Translations under genes and position numbers: made by a program
Part shown: piece by piece, positions 1 through 5,709 of the stretch
Numbering within the stretch: position 1 is the stretch's first letter
Layout: every line of letters begins with the position of its first letter
Notes under the pieces: generated by a model
Seen by the model: only the letters and a program-made list of their open reading frames with translations
Told to the model about the DNA's origin: nothing
The model's database searches: none
Source of the DNA: Clostridia bacterium
Lineage (GTDB): Bacteria > Bacillota > Clostridia > Christensenellales > Borkfalkiaceae
Assembly (NCBI GenBank): GCA_017504065.1
Contig: JAFVRU010000087.1
Coordinates: 1-7,732 of the forward strand
Direction of reading: 5' to 3'
DNA: 7,732 bases

Positions 1-446
1 GTAATGGGGCGGTTGAACGCGTCGTTTGTGTGCGCTGCGACGAGCGGTACGCCGCTTTTAAAGCCTACTACAAGCAACGTATGGTAAAATTCGCCTTCTC
101 GTCTGCCTAATTGTATAAAATCTCCAAGTTCCAATTCATCAATGGAGGTTTCTTTTGCGAACGGTCCAGCCCCGTCGCCGATAGGGGTTGTAGTATTGTC
201 CGTTAAAAAACGGTAGAAGAACGTAACTCCTGTCCAAGCAGGGGAACGGTTGTTTAATGAACGGTAATACCACCCGAACGTAGGGGTAAAGTTCATGATT
301 TGACATCCTGCAAATAAACATTGTGAAGCAAAATTTGTGCAATCCCCGCCGAGTCGGCTAAAGTCATAATACTGCGGATTGCGAGAAAAAGCCCATTGTT
401 TTGCGTAAGAAACGGCGTTTTTTCGGTTATATGGCACGATAATCAT
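1..446 (-). CDS. Amidase_6-domain putative cysteine amidase, 3' part outside the window
   Basis: The reading frame is open from the ATG at 446 to the left window edge, giving 148 visible residues and no stop; the protein's C-terminus is therefore missing. The visible part matches the putative amidase domain family (Amidase_6, an NlpC/P60-like papain fold). It opens with a YNRxxAVxYAxxWA helix (residues 6-19) and SRNPQYYDF (21-29). The signature GGDCTNFASQC (33-43) contains the presumed nucleophile Cys36. Further on are PAWTGV (69-74), the presumed catalytic His122 in YHTLLV, and HTNDAFNRP near residue 139. The family is thought to hydrolyse amide bonds, possibly in peptidoglycan or spore-coat material; the substrate here is not shown. 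There is no signal peptide, so it is a cytoplasmic single-domain form common in Clostridia. No Shine-Dalgarno precedes ATG 446. An in-frame TTG at 470 is an alternative start, and an in-frame TAA at 492-494 bounds the frame. It is divergent from sigK, which hints at a sporulation role by inference. Confidence 0.88.
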   Translation of the reverse strand, partial: MIIVPYNRKNAVSYAKQWAFSRNPQYYDFSRLGGDCTNFASQCLFAGCQIMNFTPTFGWYYRSLNNRSPAWTGVTFFYRFLTDNTTTPIGDGAGPFAKETSIDELELGDFIQLGRREGEFYHTLLVVGFKSGVPLVAAHTNDAFNRPI

Positions 447-450
447 ACTA

Positions 451-479
451 TATTCTATGAAAACGCTCAAAATCCTGTG
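451..479 (-). promoter_or_regulatory. Possible sigma-K-type promoter for the Amidase_6 gene
   Basis: On the minus strand CATAGAATA (459-451) fits the Bacillus sigma-K -10 pattern CATAnnnTA. An AC (478-477) sits exactly 17 bases upstream, as in the sigma-K -35 pattern. The predicted transcript start falls at about 444-446, on or next to the ATG, so the mRNA would be essentially leaderless. That agrees with the missing Shine-Dalgarno but weakens the promoter call. The motif is short and can occur by chance. Confidence 0.33.
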
Positions 480-488
480 AAAACGTCG

Positions 489-527
489 GTATTATGCCAC
501 GCATAAGTATTTTGCGTGGCATAATAC
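489..527. repeat. Perfect 14-bp inverted repeat between amidase and sigK
   Basis: The left arm GTATTATGCCACGC (489-502) and the right arm GCGTGGCATAATAC (514-527) are exact reverse complements separated by 11 bases (503-513). No T-tract follows on either strand, so it is unlikely to be an intrinsic terminator. It lies upstream of both divergent genes. It could be an operator for a dimeric regulator or a structured leader element; the function is unknown. Confidence 0.85.
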
Positions 528-555
528 TCTGCAAAAACCCTTTAAAATAAAGGAT

Positions 556-586
556 TATGTCAGACATATGTATTATGTTTGACATA
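556..586. repeat. 13-bp inverted repeat made of two tandem TATGTCwGACATA-like dyads
   Basis: The arms TATGTCAGACATA (556-568) and TATGTTTGACATA (574-586) are reverse complements except at one position, which would be a G-U pair in RNA, with a 5-base loop. Each arm is itself a (near) palindrome, so the same 13-mer occurs twice as a direct repeat with an 18-bp period. Tandem dyads of this sort are typical of operators bound by dimeric regulators. It lies upstream of the predicted sigK promoter. The regulator is not identifiable. Confidence 0.75.
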
Positions 587-611
587 GTACGAAAAACCGA
601 AAAGATTCTTG

Positions 612-641
612 GTATAGTACAAACTGTCGGCGACATACGAT
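612..641 (+). promoter_or_regulatory. Predicted sigma-E-type promoter of sigK
   Basis: CATACGAT (634-641) matches the sigma-E -10 consensus CATACAnT at 7 of 8 defined positions. GTATAGT (612-618) provides the core ATA of the -35 element, 17 bases before CATAC. The predicted start is near 648, giving a leader of about 20 nt with the AAGGAG site. In Bacillus sigK is transcribed by sigma-E with help from SpoIIID. TAGTACAAAC (615-624) resembles the published SpoIIID box at 9 of 10 positions, but this is a weak motif. Confidence 0.5.
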
Positions 642-670
642 AAAAAGAAATTGAAAAAGGAGAAGAGAAA

Positions 671-1372
671 ATGTTTTTAGATTTTATTTGGTCGTTGTTG
701 GGTAGGATTGCGTTTTTTACGGGCATGATCGGTTCGAAAAGCTCTTTTCCGAAACCGTTGTCAAAAGAAGACGAAGAGAAGTATTTGGAGTTGGCGGCTA
801 AAGGGGATAAGGCTGCGAAAGATTTGTTGGTGAAACACAACATGCGTTTGGTGGCGCATATCGTAAAAAAATATTCGGGCGCGGCGGAAACGGACGATTT
901 GATTTCCGTTGGTAGTATCGGCTTGATCAAAGCGATCGGAACGTATCGAGCGGGGCGCGGAACAACGCTCGCGACGTATACCGCCCGTTGTATTGAAAAT
1001 GAAATTTTGATGCTCATTCGCGCGAATAAAAAGCATAAGGCTACGTTATCATTATCCGATCCTGTCGGTATGGACAAAGACGGGAACGAGTTGACGTTGA
1101 TGGATTTGTTGTTCGAAAAAGAAGACGTAGTTTTCGAGCAGGTTGAACGCTCCGTACAAAGAGAAAAGCTTTTAAAGCAAATTCAAAAGATATTAAGCGA
1201 GCGGGAATATACGATTATTTGTTTGCGTTACGCTTTGAAAGGCGGAATTCCTTTACCGCAACGGGAAGTGGCGAACGTGTTGAAGATTTCGCGTTCATAC
1301 ATATCCCGAATTGAAAAACACGCGATCGAAAAATTGCGTTTACGGCTAAAAACGGAAGATTTTTTAGAGTAA
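671..1372 (+). CDS. sigK: RNA polymerase sporulation sigma factor sigma-K (pro-sigma-K)
   Basis: This 233-residue sigma-70 family protein aligns through its length with Bacillus sigma-K (241 aa). Sigma-K directs late mother-cell transcription (coat, spore maturation, lysis). A hydrophobic pro-sequence (about residues 1-20) precedes FPKPLS at 26-31. By alignment, the SpoIVFB-type cleavage would fall near residues 19/20. Region 2 is clear: NMRLVAHIVKKY (57-68), DDLISVGSIGLIKAI (75-89) and LATYTARCIENEILM (100-114). Region 4 has the helix-turn-helix QREVANVLKISRSYISRIEK (197-216), with PQREVA where relatives usually have TQREIA. The start is supported by AAGGAG at 657-662, eight bases upstream. 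The gene is uninterrupted: no skin-like element splits it. It appears monocistronic, and no convincing terminator follows (1373-1448 holds only an A/T-only 6-bp dyad at 1408-1426). Sigma-E (and sigma-G/F) are close paralogues, but the pro-sequence and region-2 wording favour sigma-K. Confidence 0.93.
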   Translation: MFLDFIWSLLGRIAFFTGMIGSKSSFPKPLSKEDEEKYLELAAKGDKAAKDLLVKHNMRLVAHIVKKYSGAAETDDLISVGSIGLIKAIGTYRAGRGTTLATYTARCIENEILMLIRANKKHKATLSLSDPVGMDKDGNELTLMDLLFEKEDVVFEQVERSVQREKLLKQIQKILSEREYTIICLRYALKGGIPLPQREVANVLKISRSYISRIEKHAIEKLRLRLKTEDFLE

Positions 1373-1448
1373 TTTCTAAAAATCCGTCGTTATGCCGAAG
1401 AAAAAATAAAAATCTGTAAAATTTTTCCGAAAAACTTTCTTTCTGCGG

Positions 1449-1477
1449 TTGAAATTTTTTTTCGAATATGGTATACT
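1449..1477 (+). promoter_or_regulatory. Sigma-A promoter with extended -10 for the NifU-like/GGGtGRT operon
   Basis: The -35 element TTGAAA (1449-1454) and the -10 element TATACT (1472-1477) are separated by exactly 17 bases. TG at 1469-1470 gives an extended -10 (TGG-TATACT). The spacer is A/T-rich. Transcription should begin near 1484, leaving a leader of about 76 nt before the start codon at 1560. This is one of the strongest-looking promoters in the window. Confidence 0.85.
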
Positions 1478-1484
1478 GTATTCG

Positions 1485-1523
1485 GCGTGTTATGGCGTAC
1501 GTGCAAAACGGCGAGTGATACGC
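1485..1523 (+). promoter_or_regulatory. Possible 5'-leader hairpin of the NifU-like/GGGtGRT mRNA
   Basis: GCGTGTTAT (1485-1493) can pair with GTGATACGC (1515-1523) to form nine base pairs, three of them G-U. The stem would start at or next to the predicted transcript start, so it could act as a 5' stabiliser or a regulatory structure. The wobble content and large loop make it tentative. It matches no riboswitch that I recognise. Confidence 0.3.
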
Positions 1524-1559
1524 TCAACAAAACGAAAAAATTTTTTGGAGGAATTCACA

Positions 1560-2270
1560 ATGACAATATCACAAGATGTTGCGCAAATGTACTGCGTTGC
1601 GAAAGGCGCAGGCGTTGCTCGTCATGAAAACGCGGCTATTCCCGAAGAAGGCAAGTGGGTTCATGCGAAAGAAATCAAAGACATCAGCGGATTTACCCAC
1701 GGTATCGGTTGGTGCGCGCCCCAACAAGGCGCTTGTAAGCTCAGCTTGAATATCAAGCAAGGGATCATTCAAGAAGCGTTGGTGGAAACGATCGGTTGTT
1801 CCGGTATGACGCACTCGGCAGCGATGGCAGCGGAAATTTTGCCCGGTAAAACGCCTTTGGAAGCGTTGAATACGGACTTGGTTTGCGACGCGATCAACAC
1901 GGCTATGAGAGAATTGTTCTTGCAAATCGTTTACGGGCGTTCGCAATCCGCATTCTCGGACGACGGGCTTTCGATCGGCGCGGGGCTTGAAGACTTAGGT
2001 AAAGGACACCGTTCGCAAGTCGGTACGATGTACTCCACGTTGCAAAAGGGCGTAAGATATTTGGAAATGGCGGAAGGCTACGTTACGCGCTTGGCTTTGG
2101 ACGCAAATAACGAAGTTATCGGCTACGAATTCGTTTCGCTTGGCAAAATGACCGATTTTATCAAGAAAGGTATGGAGCCCAACGAAGCGTATCAAAAGGC
2201 GATGGGGCACTACGGTAGATTCTCCGCGGAACAAGGCGCGGTGAAATTTATCGACCCGCGTAAGGAATAA
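1560..2270 (+). CDS. NifU-like iron-sulfur scaffold-type protein (partner of GGGtGRT protein)
   Basis: This 236-residue protein has a NifU/IscU-like segment. WCAPQQGACKLSLNI (51-65) and TIGCSGMTHSAAMAAEI (77-93), followed by LPGKTPLEAL (94-103), resemble the GCGAAxAxSSMATE...GKT stretch of NifU N-terminal domains. Cysteines 52, 59, 80 and 109 are candidate cluster ligands. NifU-type proteins assemble and transfer Fe-S clusters in the cytoplasm; whether this variant does so is inference. The C-terminal half (about 110-236) has no motif that I recognise beyond this family. The start at 1560 is chosen because GGAGG (1547-1551) lies 8 bases upstream. An upstream in-frame ATG at 1449 lies inside the promoter and encodes implausible sequence. 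It is the first gene of a two-gene operon, 17 bases before the GGGtGRT gene. The two families are known as regular neighbours in anaerobes. Confidence 0.82.
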   Translation: MTISQDVAQMYCVAKGAGVARHENAAIPEEGKWVHAKEIKDISGFTHGIGWCAPQQGACKLSLNIKQGIIQEALVETIGCSGMTHSAAMAAEILPGKTPLEALNTDLVCDAINTAMRELFLQIVYGRSQSAFSDDGLSIGAGLEDLGKGHRSQVGTMYSTLQKGVRYLEMAEGYVTRLALDANNEVIGYEFVSLGKMTDFIKKGMEPNEAYQKAMGHYGRFSAEQGAVKFIDPRKE

Positions 2271-2287
2271 TCAGGGAGGACAAAGAA

Positions 2288-3289
2288 ATGGCTTTATTTG
2301 AAGGATATGAAAGAAGAATTGAGAAAATCAACGGCGTATTGAAAGAATACGGTATCTCTTCGGTGGAAGAATGTAGAGAAATTTGTCTTTCCAAAGGCGT
2401 AGACTGCGATAAGATCGTTCGCGCTGGACAACCTATTTGTTTTGAAAACGCGGTTTGGGCGTATACGGTTGGTTCGGCAATCGCGATTAAGAAAGGTTGC
2501 GTAAAAGCTTCCGACGCGGCGGCTGCAATCGGTATCGGCTTGCAAGCGTTCTGTATTCCCGGTTCGGTAGCGCAAAATAGACAAGTAGGTCTTGGCCACG
2601 GGAATCTTGGAGCGATGCTCCTTTCCGACGAAACGGAATGTTTCTGTTTCTTGGCTGGGCACGAATCGTTCGCTGCGGCAGAAGGCGCGATTTCGATTGC
2701 GCTCAACGCAAACAAGGTTAGAAAGAACCCGTTGCGCGTTGTTTTGAACGGCTTGGGCAAAGACGCTGCGTATATCATTTCGAGAATCAACGGGTTTACG
2801 TTCGTAGAAACGGAATTCGATCCCGCTACGGAAACGGTCAAAGTAGTTTATGAAAAAGCGTTCTCGGAAGGCGATCGCGCGAAAGTTAAATGCTACGGTG
2901 CGGATTCCGTATCCGAAGGCGTTGCGATCATGAAATTGGAAAACGTAGGCGTTTCGATCACCGGTAACTCGACCAACCCGACGAGATTCCAACACCCCGT
3001 TGCAGGCACGTACAAAAAGTGGTGTAACGAAAACGGCGTGAAGTATTTCTCCGTTGCGTCCGGCGGCGGTACGGGCAGAACGTTGCATCCCGATAACATG
3101 GCGGCTGGTCCTGCTTCCTACGGTATGACGGATACGATGGGTAGAATGCACTCCGACGCGCAATTCGCTGGTTCTTCGTCTGTTCCCGCTCACGTGGAAA
3201 TGATGGGCTTGATCGGCGCTGGTAACAACCCGATGGTTGGAATGACGGTTGCTTGCGCAGTTGCGATCGAAGAAGCAATGAAAGCGTAA
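2288..3289 (+). CDS. GGGtGRT protein family member
   Basis: The 333-residue protein carries the family's defining GGGTGRT motif at residues 259-265, in the context VASGGGTGRTLHPDNMAAGP. Other conserved-looking glycine-rich stretches include VGLGHGNLGAM (100-110), VLNGLGKDAAYI (152-163), GNSTNPTRFQHP (226-237) and MGLIGAGNNPMVGMTVA (306-322). It ends at an ordinary C-terminus. It has no signal peptide or obvious membrane span. The biochemical role of the family is not established. Its constant pairing with a NifU-like protein suggests Fe-S or metal-related work, but that is inference. Many cysteines are present (for example 33, 40, 51, 71, 89, 118, 120, 202, 246 and 323). The ribosome site AGGGAGG (2273-2279) lies 8 bases before the ATG. 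The gene is co-transcribed with the NifU-like gene and is followed 12 bases later by a strong terminator. Confidence 0.9.
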   Translation: MALFEGYERRIEKINGVLKEYGISSVEECREICLSKGVDCDKIVRAGQPICFENAVWAYTVGSAIAIKKGCVKASDAAAAIGIGLQAFCIPGSVAQNRQVGLGHGNLGAMLLSDETECFCFLAGHESFAAAEGAISIALNANKVRKNPLRVVLNGLGKDAAYIISRINGFTFVETEFDPATETVKVVYEKAFSEGDRAKVKCYGADSVSEGVAIMKLENVGVSITGNSTNPTRFQHPVAGTYKKWCNENGVKYFSVASGGGTGRTLHPDNMAAGPASYGMTDTMGRMHSDAQFAGSSSVPAHVEMMGLIGAGNNPMVGMTVACAVAIEEAMKA

Positions 3290-3301
3290 AAAAGAATCGA
3301 G

Positions 3302-3341
3302 AATGGGGATTTGTCGTTTAGAAGCAAATCCCCATTTTTTT
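3302..3341 (+). terminator. Strong intrinsic terminator after the GGGtGRT gene
   Basis: The arms 3302-3313 (AATGGGGATTTG) and 3325-3336 (CAAATCCCCATT) pair perfectly over 12 bp around an 11-base loop. Seven T residues run from 3335 to 3341. It closes the NifU-like/GGGtGRT operon and ends only 18 bases before the next start codon. Confidence 0.93.
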
Positions 3342-3345
3342 GTGA

Positions 3346-3355
3346 GTTGATCAAC
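3346..3355. repeat. Perfect 10-bp palindrome just before the gph start codon
   Basis: GTTGATCAAC (3346-3355) is a perfect palindrome lying 4 bases before the ATG at 3360. It occupies the place where a Shine-Dalgarno sequence would be expected. It could be a protein binding site or coincidence; nothing else supports a function. Confidence 0.35.
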
Positions 3356-3359
3356 AGAA

Positions 3360-4013
3360 ATGTATAAGACGATTATTTTTGATTTAGACGGAACACTTTT
3401 GGATACGTTGGACGATTTGACTTCATCCACCAATTACGCGCTGCAAACGTTCGGGTTTCCCGCTCGGACTCGTGATGAGATTCGCGAGTTTGTCGGGCAC
3501 GGAATTCGGAATTTGATCGAGCGCGCTATCGGATCAGCGGATCATCCACAGTTCGAAGCCGTCTTTGAAGCGTTCAAAACGCATTACGGAGCACATTGCT
3601 CTGATCAAACCCGTCCGTACGACGGAGTTTTAGAGCTGTTAGCGATGCTGAAAAAAGCGGGAAAGCGCTTGGCGGTCTTGTCCAATAAAGCGGATTTTGC
3701 GGTCAAAACGCTTGCCAAGGAGTACTTCGGTGCGCTTTTAGAAGAAGCGGTCGGAGCGAATGAAGCGGCGGGAATACGAAAAAAGCCTGCGCCTGACGCG
3801 TTGTTTTCGCTAATGGACAAGTTCGGTGTTTCGGCAGAAGAAACCGTATACGTTGGGGATTCGGAAGTGGACGTTGAAACGGCGAAGAATGCAGGCGTAG
3901 CTTGCGTTTCAGTAACGTGGGGATTCCGTTCTAAAACGCTTTTGTCGGCTGCGGGAGCGAAAACGTTTGCGGATACACCCGAGACGTTGTTCGATTTGCT
4001 AATTAAGGAGTAG
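3360..4013 (+). CDS. gph: HAD-family phosphatase, phosphoglycolate phosphatase-like
   Basis: This 217-residue haloacid dehalogenase hydrolase is of normal length for the Gph/PGP group. Motif I is DLDGTLLDT (8-16) with nucleophile Asp8 and acid/base Asp10. Motif II is LSNK (107-110), motif III is Lys142 in KKPAPD, and motif IV is GDSEVD (166-171). Residues about 15-85 form the alpha-helical cap that sets substrate choice. The usual family reaction is dephosphorylation of 2-phosphoglycolate or another small phosphometabolite. PpaX or a nucleotide phosphatase activity cannot be excluded. The start is forced: an in-frame TGA at 3348-3350 leaves no upstream alternative. Yet no Shine-Dalgarno is visible, and a terminator ends 18 bases upstream with no clear promoter between. 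The stop overlaps the ribosome site of the following YgjV-family gene, 3 bases away, so the two form an operon. Confidence 0.85.
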   Translation: MYKTIIFDLDGTLLDTLDDLTSSTNYALQTFGFPARTRDEIREFVGHGIRNLIERAIGSADHPQFEAVFEAFKTHYGAHCSDQTRPYDGVLELLAMLKKAGKRLAVLSNKADFAVKTLAKEYFGALLEEAVGANEAAGIRKKPAPDALFSLMDKFGVSAEETVYVGDSEVDVETAKNAGVACVSVTWGFRSKTLLSAAGAKTFADTPETLFDLLIKE

Positions 4014-4016
4014 GGT

Positions 4017-4568
4017 ATGTGGTTTCAAATTTTTGCGCAAACCGTCGGAGTTTTGGGGATGGTTGCGTTTGCGTCGTCCTATCAAATGAAAACGCAACGC
4101 AGCATTGTGTTGTTTCAGTTGGCGGGCGGAGCAATTTTTGCCGCGCATTATTGGCTACTTGGCTCTTTAACGGGGCTTTTTTTGAACGTAATCGGCGCAG
4201 TACGTTGCGCGGTGTATTCGCAACGCGGGAAGAAATGGGCGGACAATATCATTTGGGTCTTTTTGTTCGGCTTGATCATTGTAACGGTAGCGTTTTTGAC
4301 TCATAAAACGTATTGGGATTTCTTGCCTGCGGGCGCAATGTTGTTGTCGGGCGTTTCGTTGTATTTAACCAATGTGAAAGCCATTCGACTGTTGACGCTA
4401 GTCAACTCTCCGATGTGGTTGATTTATGCGATTGTACAGCGTTCGCTCGGTAGTTTCCTGAACGAAGTTTTTACTTTGACGTCGGTGGTCGTTGCGATGA
4501 TTCGTTTGGATTTCAAACGGAAGAAATCCGATAGAGATTCTGAAGTAACGGCGGGGAAAATCTCTTGA
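4017..4568 (+). CDS. YgjV-family integral membrane protein
   Basis: This 183-residue hydrophobic protein resembles the YgjV inner-membrane family (Imp-YgjV), whose function is unknown. About six membrane segments can be seen, roughly at residues 5-22, 30-48, 49-67, 76-95, 100-118 and 143-162, with weaker hydrophobicity around 126-141. Family-like features are the QxxGxxxF start, the HYWLLGSLTGLFLNVIGAVR stretch (44-63) and NSPMWLIYAIV (130-140). The C-terminal tail (166-183) is charged and probably cytoplasmic. AAGGAG (4005-4010), overlapping the end of the preceding phosphatase gene, lies 6 bases before the ATG. The 3-base spacing suggests translational coupling with gph. No terminator follows; the promoter of the next gene begins 6 bases after the stop. 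A second frame (4019-4306) is a shadow of this gene. Confidence 0.8.
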   Translation: MWFQIFAQTVGVLGMVAFASSYQMKTQRSIVLFQLAGGAIFAAHYWLLGSLTGLFLNVIGAVRCAVYSQRGKKWADNIIWVFLFGLIIVTVAFLTHKTYWDFLPAGAMLLSGVSLYLTNVKAIRLLTLVNSPMWLIYAIVQRSLGSFLNEVFTLTSVVVAMIRLDFKRKKSDRDSEVTAGKIS

Positions 4569-4573
4569 AAACG

Positions 4574-4603
4574 TTGACTTTTAGACGTAGGATATGATAC
4601 AAT
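4574..4603 (+). promoter_or_regulatory. Sigma-A promoter with extended -10 for the GDSL hydrolase gene
   Basis: TTGACT (4574-4579) and TACAAT (4598-4603) are separated by 18 bases. TG at 4595-4596 makes an extended -10. Transcription would start near 4610, giving a leader of about 20 nt that contains AAAGGGG (4616-4622). Confidence 0.72.
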
Positions 4604-4629
4604 AAAGAAAATCCGAAAGGGGTACGATC

Positions 4630-5709
4630 ATGGGAATTGAAAAAGTAGATAAAAATTTCATCATTCAATACAGCGAAGGTATGGATTCGACAAAAAAAGA
4701 TTATTATCGAATTCCTTCCGAGCCGTTTGATTTATACGGTATTGAGTACGATTACGCGCGGGAACGGTTTAGCAGAATTGATTACAATTTGGCGGAAAGC
4801 GTGAATGAAAATATTGCGTATCTTTCCGTGCATACAGCAGGGGGGCGATTGCGTTTTTCAACGGACTCTAACTCACTAGAGCTTGTTGTCCGGTATCAAG
4901 AATTCGCCCCGATGGCGCACATTCCTTGTACGGGTTCGAGTGGGTTTATGCTCTTGGAAGAAAGGGAGAATGGGTGCACAATCGCGGCGCAATTTGCTCC
5001 GCAGGTTAACAATAAAGACGGATATATTTTAAACCGTGTGTTGCCTGGTAGCGGTATGCAGAATTACATACTGCATTTCCCGCTCTACAACGAAGTTTTA
5101 GACTTGACGATCGGGGTGGAGAAAGGCGCGAAAGTTGGGCACGGGAAAAAGTACCGTGATACGAAGCCGATTTTGTACTACGGGTCGTCGATTACGCAAG
5201 GCGGCTGCGCAAGTCGTCCCGATAATGCGTATCAAGGCTTGATTGCGAAGTGGAACAATATCGATTTCATAAATTGGGGTATGAGCGGTAGCGCACAGGC
5301 AGAAGATCCGATTGTGGACGCTTTGGCGAAGTTTGACGTCAGCTTGTTCGTGTGCGATTACGATCACAATGCCCCCGACGTGGAATATTTGAAGAAAACA
5401 CATTTTCGGTTATATGAACGGTATCGCGCGGCGAACCCGGAAACGCCGATTTTGTTTATAAGTAAGCCCGATTATAGGTATGATCGGGAAGACGATGAAG
5501 CGCGTTTTGCGGTTATTCAACAAACGTACCGCAAAGCAAAGCGTCGCGGGGACAAAAATGTGTATTTGTTGCGCGGGAAAGATTTGTTTGGCGACGTAGA
5601 TCGGGAGAATTGCATGGTGGACGGCTGCCATCCCAACGATCTTGGATTCTATCGTATGGCAAAGAAGATTTATCAAAAAATGAAGCAAATCGATAAAAAA
5701 TTTGAATAA
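4630..5709 (+). CDS. SGNH/GDSL-family hydrolase with N-terminal GxDLY domain
   Basis: This 359-residue protein has the two-domain layout of the GxDLY + Lipase_GDSL_3 esterase family. The N-terminal beta-rich domain (about 20-165) includes PFDLYGIEY (32-40). The C-terminal SGNH domain (about 178-352) carries block I GSSITQGG (185-192) with presumed nucleophile Ser187. Block II is GMSGSA (217-222) with Gly217, block III is DHNAPD with Asn247, and block V is DGCHPN (331-336) with Asp331 and His334. Members are thought to be carbohydrate or acyl esterases removing O-acyl groups; the substrate here is not determined. There is no signal peptide, so it is predicted cytoplasmic, as would suit deacetylation of imported sugars. 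AAAGGGG (4616-4622) lies 7 bases before the ATG. It is a single-gene unit with its own promoter and terminator. Confidence 0.88.
   Translation: MGIEKVDKNFIIQYSEGMDSTKKDYYRIPSEPFDLYGIEYDYARERFSRIDYNLAESVNENIAYLSVHTAGGRLRFSTDSNSLELVVRYQEFAPMAHIPCTGSSGFMLLEERENGCTIAAQFAPQVNNKDGYILNRVLPGSGMQNYILHFPLYNEVLDLTIGVEKGAKVGHGKKYRDTKPILYYGSSITQGGCASRPDNAYQGLIAKWNNIDFINWGMSGSAQAEDPIVDALAKFDVSLFVCDYDHNAPDVEYLKKTHFRLYERYRAANPETPILFISKPDYRYDREDDEARFAVIQQTYRKAKRRGDKNVYLLRGKDLFGDVDRENCMVDGCHPNDLGFYRMAKKIYQKMKQIDKKFE

Noticed and set aside
139..342. Short minus-strand frame inside the amidase gene
   Set aside because: It overlaps the Amidase_6 frame, which carries conserved catalytic motifs and is open to the window edge. 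The short frame is an out-of-frame shadow.
489..527. Inverted repeat as an intrinsic terminator
   Set aside because: No run of T follows on either strand, and it lies upstream of both divergent genes, where a terminator is not needed.
1408..1426. A/T-only dyad after sigK as a terminator
   Set aside because: The 6-bp stem contains no G/C pair and no clean T-tract follows, so it would be too unstable.
1449..1559. Upstream in-frame start that would add 37 residues to the NifU-like protein
   Set aside because: This segment contains the -35/-10 promoter and the leader. A good GGAGG site sits before the ATG at 1560, and the extra residues do not resemble the family.
2294..3433. Long minus-strand open frame (379 aa) opposite the GGGtGRT gene and the start of the phosphatase gene
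   Set aside because: It lies antisense to a clearly conserved protein, has an Arg/Phe/Val-rich composition with no recognisable motif, and runs across a strong terminator hairpin. It is a shadow of codon use on the other strand.
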